A stretch of DNA of 64,000 nt from contig JAJLRJ010000006.1 in NCBI GenBank assembly GCA_024195265.1, positions 971,501 to 1,035,500 of the forward strand, in the 5' to 3' direction. A program made the position numbers and the translations under genes. Origin of the DNA: Dendrophyllia cribrosa (taxonomy: Eukaryota > Cnidaria > Anthozoa > Scleractinia > Dendrophylliidae). Shown here in pieces: positions 23,501-35,500 of this stretch (position 1 is its first letter; each line of letters begins with the position of its first letter). A model generated the notes under the pieces. That model was given only the letters and a program-made list of their open reading frames with translations. It made no database searches and had not been told where the DNA came from.

Positions 23501-26500
23501 GTATATGCATTCATGTTTTATAACATCAAAATAAATTTTTATGATTCATTATACATGTACTACTGCACATTCTCTTACTAATACTTTAAGAAAATGTATA
23601 ATATCAGTCTGCTCAGTCTGCAGGATTTGCACATGTATTTGTACATTTGGACTTAGAGGGTTAACAATCATGTGTTTGATTGAGTAGTGTTTCTATAACT
23701 TACGAGAAACTTAAAGTCGGTCACTCTTAGGAGTTAAAGGATTGAATGAAACAGACTCAGTCATAACAACAAGTTTTCAAAGAGAAACTTATTTTAATGT
23801 TTGTCACAAACTAAGGAACTATAAATAATTAAAGTAACTGGCCACATTTCATACATTATTATTTAAGAATAAAAATACTGTGAAATTGAAAATTTTCCGA
23901 AAACAACAACTTTGAAACTTTGAAAAGTGGACAGCCCATATCATGTATAGCCCTGTACACAACACACAAATTGTGTTTCAGTCATACAAGAAGTGCCCTA
24001 TAATGGAAAATAAATGAATAATAATTGAAAGTTTTAGAGTTCCCCCTCAATAATTTTAGGGAAAAGGTGTTTTAAATAAAACTCTTTCAGTTCTTCAATC
24101 TTAATCTCCCAAGAGTCATCCCGCTGAATTTCAAGAACTACAAAATCTTTCAGCGTCCAGACGACAAAGTAACACTTCTTTCTCTTGGTGAGAAATAAGT
24201 GGCCCTGGACTTGGTGCCAGTAAACATGGTCACGTTTCAACACAATTTCCCCATCCTTCTTTTCAAGGTAAAAGTTGCTGGTCTTAATGGCTTCCTCAAT
24301 AGTCAAATCTCGGTGTGTATAGGGGCACTTAGCCTCTAGAACACTATGTTCTCCAACCAATCCATCAAGAGAGGCACCGAGGACTCCGGAATGGTGTAGC
24401 CACACACCTGTTTCCACCACATCCAGGCCAGTCTTCAGCCTGAATGCGTTAATGGCTTCAGATTCATTGCATACCCCCCATTGGACAGCTTTCACCCTTG
24501 ACAGATCGTATTCACCAAGAAGGCGTTTGATTAAGGACGGGGTAACGCGCTTGGCATTTAAAACTGAACCAAAGTTACTTGCTGTCAGTCGACCCCTCCT
24601 GATCATTTGCCAAGAAGGATTGCCCTTTGTCCAGCAGTACAGTAAGGCGGCTTACATCTTCAATAGTTTTCCATTCAACACTGACTTTGTTCAGAAAATA
24701 CTGACGTTGTTCATGGAGGCCTTGCAACTGTAGAAATTTCTCTTGGAAGATAACATCCTCTACTGTAGCAACCGGAAAGGACTTAGACTGAGTCTGTGGT
24801 TCAGGGCTCATGAGCCAATAAAGTCCAGTAAATTTACTATAGTTTTTCAGCCTTTGGAAAAGTTCACTGCGTTCTTCACGAGTTGGGTCTCTTAAAAGGG
24901 CACGGTATGCAGGTTTTGCAGGAGGAAACATTTCTTGTACTGACTGCAGCAACGAGTTTGTGGCTTTTCGCTTTTTCCACTGGCATTCAATGTCTGTTCT
25001 ACTGAGGTTGTATAGGCCATGAATAAACAAAGCGGCAGCATGACTACACTTGAACTTCCCTCGCGGACACTCACAATTCGTTGATTTAATGTTCTTCTCT
25101 TCGTCTAAATAAATCTAAAATCGCGGAGAAAACTGGTCTTATTTGAGAAACTTTAAGGCGTTTGTAAGTTTTCATATATTAAAACTTAATTCATATCTTC
25201 AAACGCAGCGAAATTACTTTTTACAGTCAAAATACTCAGCGCGTTCCGCTTATTATTTGGGAATGACTTTCATTAATCAGGAACGGATGGCATTATTGAA
25301 ATCAAAATTCAGGTTTTAAATTTGAAATCTTCCAACGGTAGCCTCATTCGAAATAACGAATGCTGATTGGTTTGTTATTGACATCAGGCGAATGTTCACG
25401 TGCAAAGCACGCAACAGTTGGCGGCTTGACACATCTGACCTATTTCTGTTCGCTCAACAAAAATTCATCACTGAGTATATTTTTGACGTAAATAAGCTCT
25501 GCATTTACAGAACTCCGAAGAAGAATTCTTCAAATGGTGGTGTGCTGGTACTGAAAGAGAAATTTTCTCCGAAAGTGAAGAAAATTTCCTATGAAGTCCA
25601 AGCGACTGAATTCTCTGAAACCAACAGCGACCAACGGTTGCGTAATTCGCCTGTGAACTTTTGACCCATGTCAGTAAATAAACCAATCAACATTCGTTAT
25701 TTCGAATGAGACTACTGTTGGAAGATTCCAATAATCAATTTAAAACCTGAATCTTGATTTCAATAATGCCATCCGTTCCCGATTAATGAAAGTCATTCCC
25801 AAATAATAAGCGGAACGCGCTGAGTATTTTGACTGTAACATAAAAAAAACAGAGCGAGGTACCGTCGGCTGTGTTTAGGCCTCCAAATCATCGATTTAAG
25901 CTTTCTTTAAAATATTTGTATTCTAAAAATGTTATCTTTACGATATAATAACGATCAACATGACTGAGTCAAGCCACAAAATGCATAAAAGCCATTTGGT
26001 TGATAGAATAGACAAGAATCAACATGGTTGAAAGTATCGATCACTTGCCGTCACTTTATACACTTTTTTCTTCATGCTAGCGTGAACTTCACCACGAATG
26101 ACACCATTACTGAAGGTGATTAGATTGATAATGATTTTCACCTCTTGTTAAGGACTTCTGCTCATCAGAGAAAAAGGAAGCCAGCGATGATATCGAAAGT
26201 GCCGCTATGACTTACTCCATCCGTTTTGTTTAGACCCGAATTTTTCCGTTGCCACGCAACGTGACGTCATGGCTTTAGTACTCTATTCACGAGATAATTA
26301 CATAAAAAACTTTACAAATGGGTAAGAAGACAAGTCTTAAAATTTTAAACCTATTTAAAAACTATTTCGAAAAGCTACTTTAAAATCAGCTTTAAAATAC
26401 AGTTGATAAGGGTCATTATACAAATGATAAAGAAAAACTATTATTTCAAGCCACCGCGATCAATAACTACATTTTCATGAAGAGACTGTTCTTGTTTTTA

Positions 26501-29500
26501 TTTTAGGGTATTATTTTGAGGCTTGGTTAGGGTTAAACGATAGACCATTCTTACTGCAATACATGAACACTTCAAGTGATAAATACAAAGAGGTGGCTTT
26601 GAAAGCTACAGAGGAGGTCAGTTCAATATATCTTCTTTTATAATAATCTTCGTTTGAATGATCGTATGATTTCACTTAGAGCAATCGTTGTTTTCACCTG
26701 ACGTCATTAAAATTCTAAAATCAACACTGACAGCTTATGCCTTGGGGGGGGGGGGGGAGGGGGGGGGGGGGGGGGAGGGGGGAGGTACTCACGACACATA
26801 TAATAGTGACGGGGAGGAGCAAAGACCTTTTGGGGGTTTGGAATTTGTGATCTGACGACGTTTTTAGTTAGAATGTTTTTTGTGACTCTTTTGGGGTTAA
26901 AGATTTTGGCGAGGACTTTCTTATGCAGAGAGGAAATGAGCCTTTGTGAGGTTAAATTCAGGGCCATTGAACCCATTTTTTGGAGTCTGGTTTTAACCTA
27001 ATAGAACATTTTTAAACGGTCTAACAATTTAACTTCATCTGCATCTGCCCGTCACTATTATAGTTGAAAACTTTCCTGGGTTTTGACTGTACAGCCCTTC
27101 TTTTAACAGATTCGTCATATCAGCGATAATAATCGTCGTGCTAAGTTTCATGTAAATACATTACATTGCTTTGGAGATATGGCATTTAGACAGCATTCAG
27201 TTTGTAGACTTTTCTAAAGCGAGAATGCCCATAACTTGGTTATTAAAGATCGTCGACCAGGCTTTTCATTTGACATTCTCTGCAACATCTCTGGTTTTGC
27301 TCTAAAAGCCAGAAAAACAAACTGCTTACGTAGATGAAAACGATCTAACCCTTTATGGTTCACGCTAGCAGAACCGCTAAAAACTGTTATGTGTTTCAAG
27401 TAGGGGTCCAGATAATCATTGAAATACCTTGTAGTTGTTTATTCTTAACAAAAGGAACAATTTTGCTTTTTAGATCGATTCTTATTTCAACACGATAGGA
27501 GGATATTTGTACAACAGGTTCTTAAGATTAAGGTAAACATGTTTTTCTTACATTTCATGTTTAAATAACAACTCGTTAGCCAACACCTTTAATGAAAGAT
27601 AAGCATAGTTTACAGTTTTAAGTTCTCTAATGTGGATGACATATTTGATACACATTGACAACCAACCACTTCCTAGGAGCAAGCGAGGTTGTTGTATCAG
27701 GGAATTGTAACTAAATGTTTTCCTTTTTATTATTTCGCCTGTTGTTTAGTCCTTGGTCATCTACCGGCGCTACGCTCACCACAGCGGAGATAGCAATTTA
27801 CTGCACTGAAACGAGTGTCCATCTTCTGACATCAATACTGAAGGAATTTATCCGTGAGTCGGCTCTGTTCGATTCGGAGTATCTAGATATTATCTTCCCA
27901 TGTAAGTAACTTTTCTATTTTCTTTTTCAGCCTCAAACCTGTCCAGTGGACATTTAACGTCGGTTCCTACATGCCGTTCATGTAATTCTAAACGCATCTT
28001 TAGGATTCCAATCAGACTCTTAAGAGCCAACCCGTGAATAAGAAATGCTAACGCGTAACGCAATATTGCTGGTTTGCACGTGACGTCACGGCGGCCATGT
28101 TGGTGGTCAAGAACAAAAGCGTTTCTCTCCGCTGGGAACTAAACTCTATTTTCATGCAAATTCTGCGACAAAATTGTATTGTATTGACCACCAACATGGC
28201 CGCCTTGTCACGTGGTTGCAAACCAAGAATTGCGTAAGCTTATGTTTTCACACTGACACGGTTCAATAATTTTTTTTTTAACAAAAGCAAAAAGAAAAAT
28301 ACAGTACATCACATTAATAATGTTCAGTCCGAAGAAGAAAGAAAAAAAAGTAGAAGAAAAAAATGGCAGGTCCCGAGCGGGACTTGAATCTCGGACCTTT
28401 CGGCTGTCATTCCGCGCGCTAATCCACTCGGCCATCGTGATCACTGACTTAGGGATAAATTTAATTACTTTAAGGTAGCTCCGCATCAAAACGCGTGTCT
28501 CGGTTGAAAAATCCTTTTAGATCGATTTTAATGTTGCATTTAAGACTCTAAATGCGAAACATCTTTAAGTTTATTGTTGATATTAGTTATTGTTATCGCT
28601 GGATTCACGCTGTTCTTGTTACGAAACGTATTCGTAACAAAGCATTACAGTACGTCACTAAGTTTACAGCTGATAGAAGGAGCGAGTGAGCGAGTGAGTG
28701 CTCATTTGCATATCTGTCGCCGTTAACAATAACCCGTTCATTACGCATGCTTGTATTCACGGGCTAAAAATGACATCTCTTAAAGCTTTCATTGGACTAC
28801 AATGTCACTTTTATTTATGCATTTCAACGTTTCATTACCATTCAGTCTTTTTGGCTCATGTTATTGGCGGTGGCACCTCATTTGTTTCAAGCTTTTTTTA
28901 CGTTAAGCAATGAAATTAATAGTCTGGGTGTTTTCCTTTTTCTTTTAGTTGCATGTGATTGTAAACCTCCTATAGTTGACCTACAGCTGAAGCATTCTGT
29001 TTCTGAGTCAGACATATTATACACGACCAACCGGTCAATTCACCTAATACCTGAGGTGACCACCAATTGTTCAACTTCAAACCAAACTCAGTATCAATGG
29101 ATGTTCTGCAGCGCCGATCCCGAAACAAATTACTTCGGGACATTTATCATGACAGCAAGTAAGACAATACACCTGAATCCAAGGATGTTCGGTCCGGGAA
29201 TCTTGTATGTTTCTTTACTATTAGTGATTCCGGAAGTGCCAGGAACGACTTCATATGATTATGGATTTCTGCGAATCCGTCAACCGGATCTTGTGGCTAA
29301 AATTGTCGCACCAAGGACAGTATCAAAAAGAGACACAGATGTCAAATTGAATAGTTCAGGGTCGTACGATCCTGAGTTTAAATGGCTTCGTTACAGAAGA
29401 TTAAAATTCACTTGGCGATGTCAAAGAAAATGTCGATTGGACCCGTTGGACATTTTATCTGTTTCCAAGGCTGAAGAAGAACCTTGCTATGGCATTGCTA

Positions 29501-32500
29501 ACCTGACTGATTCTGTGTTCTCCAGTGAAAGAGTCGTTACCATTAACGTCACCTCATTGAAGTCAGATTGCACTTACTTATTTAACTTATCAGTAGCAAA
29601 AGACAGCAGAATAACGCGTACAGAGCATGCGTTAAAAGTGACGCCATCAATTACATTCTACATTCGGTAAGTTCTTTCGTTCTCATTAAACCAATCTGTC
29701 TTAGACGAAGACGAATTTTGCCCCATAATTCGTTTAAACACGGACTTTATACCATTTTCATAAATGGCGGCCGATTTTTTATTCTTTTATATGTATGCAG
29801 ATTAGACCTTCTAATATCAATTTTGAGGAACAATTTTTTTGAATTTTGCACATGCTAACGAGGCTAGTCAGGCTGATTAGCATGAATATTAAAGAATAAT
29901 TAATCGGCCGTCATTCATGAAAAAGGTCCATATTTAGACGAATTATCCGTCTTGAATTGGTCTCTGATAGAAATTGGGCCACTTTGTTCACGTTCACATC
30001 ATGTTTGGAGGGAACAACGGAGTACTTTAAAGTAATGCATTTTGATGTCTGTTACATCATTCTCGGTTTTAAAAACGGACATTCCAATATAAATAACCAT
30101 CAGATGTCATTTATATTTGGAGATTTCACTTTAATTCCAAGCTAGCGTGTTTGATTTTAATTACTTTCAGGTGCATCAATAATTGCAAGAAGAAGGTTAG
30201 TCCCCAGCGGCTTCTAACCCTTGAAGTGGTTTGTGGAAGCCTATCGTGCGCCTCTGTAGCCACATTTTCATGGACCATTCATATTCGTGCATTCGATAAC
30301 CAAGGAAAATCCACATGGAACGAATTAAATAACGCGAGTGGCTTGATGATAATTAATGTGAACACAACACAATTTAATTTACCAAGACTGGATGCTCTAA
30401 TTGCAGTCAGAGAAGGGCAGAAATTCCAAATCAAGGTTAAATCTATTTATCATAATGGACAGCAACAAGAACAAAAGGTTTATATATTCCCGATAAATGC
30501 GCCTCCGAAGCTGGTTCAGAGCGCAGATACTGGCTGTAAAGTGATGCCAAGAGAAGGCAGTGCGATCCTTACAGACTTTTATGTCACTTGCTTGGGCTGG
30601 TATGACAAAGATACACCACTGCGTTACGCTTTTAAATACACCTTCAGTTCCAGTACAATTATAATCCAAGATGGAAATGTTGGTAACGTGACGACCAAAC
30701 TACCCGTAGGGGACCCTGATGAGGATTACGAGCGTATCCTGGAGTTGCAGATTATCGATGCTTTTGGAGAATTTTCAACTGTCTATGTCAAAACAAAGGT
30801 ACTGAGAGACTTTCCACTTTCTTAAAGCAATACACGCCAGTAAATAGTTTGTTTTTTACTGTTATGTTATTTTATTATCTCTGAACGTAAAACGCACATA
30901 CAAAACTATAAATAGACTGAAAACTGAACTAAAGAAAAAGCGTTCTGAAGTAGTCTACACAAAACAATAGGTATAATGAGCGAAAACAATGCCTCAGCAC
31001 GTCCGTTTTACATTTAATACATTCCTTTGCCGTTCCCTGCAAAACAACAAGGTCAAATGATCAAATTGTTGGTTTTGTAGAGAGACCTTTTTGGGGTCTA
31101 ACAATTTGGCCTCATTCGCACCTCCTTGCACTAATATACCTGAGTACCCCCCCCCCCCCCCCCCCCCCCCCTGGGACGTGAGCACACGACGGTTAATTTT
31201 CCTTGCTCAATCCAATGTAACCTAATATTCCAACTTTGCATGTTTTTTAGGTAAGACCCCCACCTGCATCTGAGGCACTGTTAAAACTAATTAAGGAAGC
31301 AGAGAATGAAATGGAACTCCTAGTCCAGAATAAAAACGTCGACAAAGCCGCCGATATGGCAATTACGATTCTCTCTGTGGTTGATAACAACGATCAGCTA
31401 AAACAAGATGAAACGGTAAGATTGATACCTTGCAATTACAATAGTAGTGTAACATGAAAATGGGATGTGAATGGGGGTTGGTCTAGTGGTTAGAGTTTGG
31501 TCAATGGCTTTTTTTTTTTGAGCCAAGTACATTTATTTAGTCGCCTTGTTGGATTCCAAAAACAGTCAGGGAGTTAGAAAGTTAAGGGGGGCAAGGAAGA
31601 GTATTTTTTCTCACCCCTCTCTCCCTTCCCCTCCTTCTTCTTCCTGCCTGATGCCCATCCCGCATTATCCACTCTCCTCGATCTTTCTCTGCTTACATAA
31701 TCCAAGATTGCGGCTAAAAAAATTTGCTATCAAATACTCACGTTCTTTGGCTTAAAAAAACACCTGCTCTGCAGGATATTCCACGTTTTCTCTCTTCAAC
31801 CCTGATATGGACTTAAATTGAAGGGTGGGCGTGGTTACTGTAGCACTACGTCTAGTTGATTCATGATATGGAATCCTGAGATAAAGGTCGGCTTCTGAGA
31901 CCACTTTGCTCTTTAAAACTTTTTTCTTGTTCAATCTAATGTCCTCCTGAAAGTCTAAACCATAGATCATTTAACCGTATCAATGACAGTCGTATGCTCT
32001 ATCTTATTTTTAAGTGAAAAATTTTATCTGGTGTTTTATTTTTCAGTTTAAAGATTCGGTATTAGGAATAATGGCTGGAGTTGAGGTGAATCGCTTGAAC
32101 CTTGTGACAAAGGTGGCCGTTATTACTGCGTATTCCACCAAACGAGTGAATCACTCACTTCCGCAGTCTACGCAGGTTGGTTGAGATTGTTGGGGAGTTT
32201 TTTCGCGGGACTTCGTTAAAAGGGCGGACAAGGGGTAAAAACCTGGCCGGGAAAGAAGGGGTGGGAACCGGGGGAAATGAAAATGGCTCCCCACTTGACA
32301 TGACTGCCGTACAGTACGATCCGGATTTTAAGGATCTCCCTGTCGATTAAGCAACAAAGGTTCCACTTTCAAATTAAATATCAAGGAGGATGCTACGAAA
32401 GATATATTAATATGGTTTAGTTAATATGAATATCAGATGTCACAAAATACGTGTCAGTTACATACTGTAATGTCTAGAAAGAACCAACTCAGACAAAAAA

Positions 32501-35500
32501 AAAAGAGGTAACCTAGGCCAGCCGGGAATCTCAACCCGGATTTTCAGTTTATTGGTTCTATGCCTTCACCACGAGGCCACCTGAGGGCTTGGACAACGCT
32601 TTTGAGTGTTTGAAATTGGTCTTTGAGTGACTGGCTACACATATTCTGCTGGCGTTTTATTCAGTCCTCAGTTATATATTCACAATATACCTGCTTGTTT
32701 TCTTTCTCTAATATTGCTGTTTTTGTTCACAAACAGGAAAATGTACTTACGTTGTTGACAAAATCAACAAATTTCATGGCAACGATGAAAAACGACACAA
32801 CAAAAGAGCTTAAAGTTGGTGACCAAATTAACGTGAATATTGTAACTGGAATTGGAAACGTTATGAGGTCTTCGTCTAAGGATGCTAGTTACAAAAACAC
32901 GGTGGACGTGGATCCTAATGTGAACAGAGAAAAGGTATTATTTTATTGTTTAACCTTTTCCAGAGTAGGAAGGAGTACTGAACAGTTTCCTCCAACTACT
33001 GTGAACTCAAGACTATATAGGTCCGCCACCCCTCGCCCTCTTTTGGAAGGTCACACCACAACAGTACACTGGGGATTATGTCCTTTAACTCTTTGCGATA
33101 ACTACCATTCTCCAGGCCAGGTAGCATGAGAATGTGTAAGGGACAAAGCCAACGGTTTATGCATTTAATGCTTCGAGTAAATTTTTTAAATGGCTAAGTA
33201 CATTTTTAACTAGTTTTCTCATAGATTTTCTTACATTGTATACCATATAGATATGTTTTTATGTTTCTTATTTTATTGTAATTTTTTTAGGACCCTTTTG
33301 TAAAACACATGAAAGTAAAGAAGGCTTCCTCTTTAAATATTAAAGTTATTATTATTATCGTTACAACTTTGAAGTCGATAAGGACCATGTTCACATGATA
33401 GCAACGGTGTAATTACCGTACTTAATTTTTCACTCCCAGAGTCAATTATGGAGACATGTAGTGCAGTTCTAACATTTGAAGCTCGTGTCGACAAAATACT
33501 ATGGTGTGACCATTCAAATGAAATCTCTTTGGCAGTACTTTTGCGTGGTACCATTTGTTTTTCAATATTTTACATAATGAAATTTGAGATTTTTCTTGAA
33601 TTTTGATTTTTGGCACTTTTCAGAGAGGATGGAATCCACGCCAAGATGTGATTTCGGAACCTCCGGAGTACAAGTCCAGCACCCTGAACACTAGGCAACA
33701 GCGCCTCCTCAAATGCAATGCATAAGAGAACCTCTAATAAATTGGACTTTAGTAATTTCAATATAACTATTTTGAAAATATCTTACATATATCTGGATAG
33801 CCATAAAGAAGTTTTAAAACGACAGAATTGTAAAGCTGTAGACTTATCTGAAACCCCCTATGAATATCAAAATATTTTATTTTATGTCATTTTGTTTTCC
33901 TGTATCTCAGAGTAGGGATATTACAAAGAACTGCATGAAACTTGTAAACACGATGAAGGACGAAGTTATCAAGGCAGAAGGAATCTGTGAAAACCCAATC
34001 GTCATTACTACTCCGTTTCTCAACTTAACGGCCTGCATAGAAAAAGCAAACGACATGAAAGTACAGAAGCTGCTTAAAGGAGAAAACGGAGTCAAGTTAC
34101 CTCATCCCAGTGTCCTGTTTCCGGGACAGGTGTTGGATGATAACACGTTGGTCGATGTTAAGGTAGAATACTTTATTCCCTTTGACTTCTACGATACATT
34201 AATCCTTTTTATTCCAAATGAGCCTTAATCCTCGCCATTCCTAATAGGCCTTTTTACTTAAGTCCTCGTTCACACGGATGCATATTTTTTCTAAGCATCA
34301 GAAGGGAGCGAACGTACGTACGTCGTCCAAACCTTGAAGAAAACGGGAACCCCAATTCCCAAAGTATAAAGCAAGGCTGACACTACGTAGAACATTTAAC
34401 GCGATAACGACATGATAGAGCCCAAACTGAAAGCCAAAATGCAACCGTGGACAGCTGTTTCGACCTGGTTGGGTCTCGTCAGCACGGTGTAGCAGCAAAA
34501 AGATAGAAAGCGCGAAAGCCAATTCTCTACCAAATCGCACGTGGTGATGGCAACAGATGAGCTCAAATTCAAACGTTGCCAATTGACCCACGTCACAGCG
34601 GCGCGTGACCATGAGTAATAGGCTAAGGAATGGTTCTGCCTATCCTCACTTTCTTTATCGCGACAACGACATGATATTTCAGATTCTTTGCCTGTTACTC
34701 TATCTTTTTGCTGCTACACCGTGCTGACGAGACCCAACCAGGTCGAAACAGCTGCCCACGGTTGCATTTTGGCTTTCAGTTTAGGCTCTATCATGTCGTT
34801 GTCGCGTTAAATGTTCTACGTAGTATCAGCCTTGCTCTATACTTTGATTGTATCTCTTTTTTTGTCTGACTAGATCTGCTACAGATCCTACGTACACCGG
34901 CAGCATTTTCGTTCGCGGTCCTTTGCTTCTTATTTATCAATTCTCAAGCATGTTAAGGCATGATTCAGAGCCTAATTTGCACAAAATCTGAAAACGATCG
35001 TAATCTGATAGATAAGATGATAGATATAATGTATTTGTATGGTTTTCCCTTATATGAATCTGGCCGGAATGGTTGACTATGATTTACAGTTAAAGAGTTA
35101 TTTAGTAAAAGAGGTCACGTGACATATTTTGTCTCTTAATATCTTGTTAATAAAATTTAAAAAAATTGTCCATTCCGGACACGGATAGTCTTTATGCATA
35201 AAGGTAAAAAATTGCATATGATTTTCTCTTACTCCATTTGAAGTTTCCTTTTTGTCCAAATTATGACGTCATCAAACACGTGACCACAATAATCAAACCC
35301 TAAGGAATTTAAGGATACTAAATCCAGTTTGATATATACTTTTTTGTGATTGTTTGGGCTAAAGAACATTACTTCCAAAGGGATGAACCATGCCTTAAAG
35401 TGCTACTATGATCATATTTGTGAATTCATTTCTGTTTACATATTTTGAAAATATAAATAAGTATTACTTACCGTGCCAAATTTTGGGTCGAAATTTGTTC

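Larger units (their letters stand above)
21405..26284. mobile_element. ISL2EU-like DNA transposon, 4.9 kb
   Basis: Terminal inverted repeats: left 21405-21464 and right 26223-26284 share AGAGTNCTAAAG, TGACGTCACG and GGGTCTAAACAAAAC. AT dinucleotides flank both ends (21403-21404 and 26285-26286), a possible 2-bp target duplication. Inside are a + strand THAP/DDE transposase and a convergent - strand SWIM/YqaJ nuclease gene. This two-gene pairing is known for the ISL2EU superfamily. Both genes carry breaks, so this copy is probably dead. A foldback (25212-25840) lies between the nuclease gene and the right end. Inserted in gene B intron 3, sense orientation for the transposase. Confidence 0.85.

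Noticed and set aside
26707..26976. Proline/glycine-rich ORFs at homopolymer tracts (also 14252, 31000, 56200)
   Set aside because: Produced by poly(C/G) runs; no coding signature on either side.
28370..28445. Possible tRNA-Ser/Leu gene on the minus strand
   Set aside because: Only the internal promoter boxes are good; a poly-T body follows, and similar repeats suggest a SINE.
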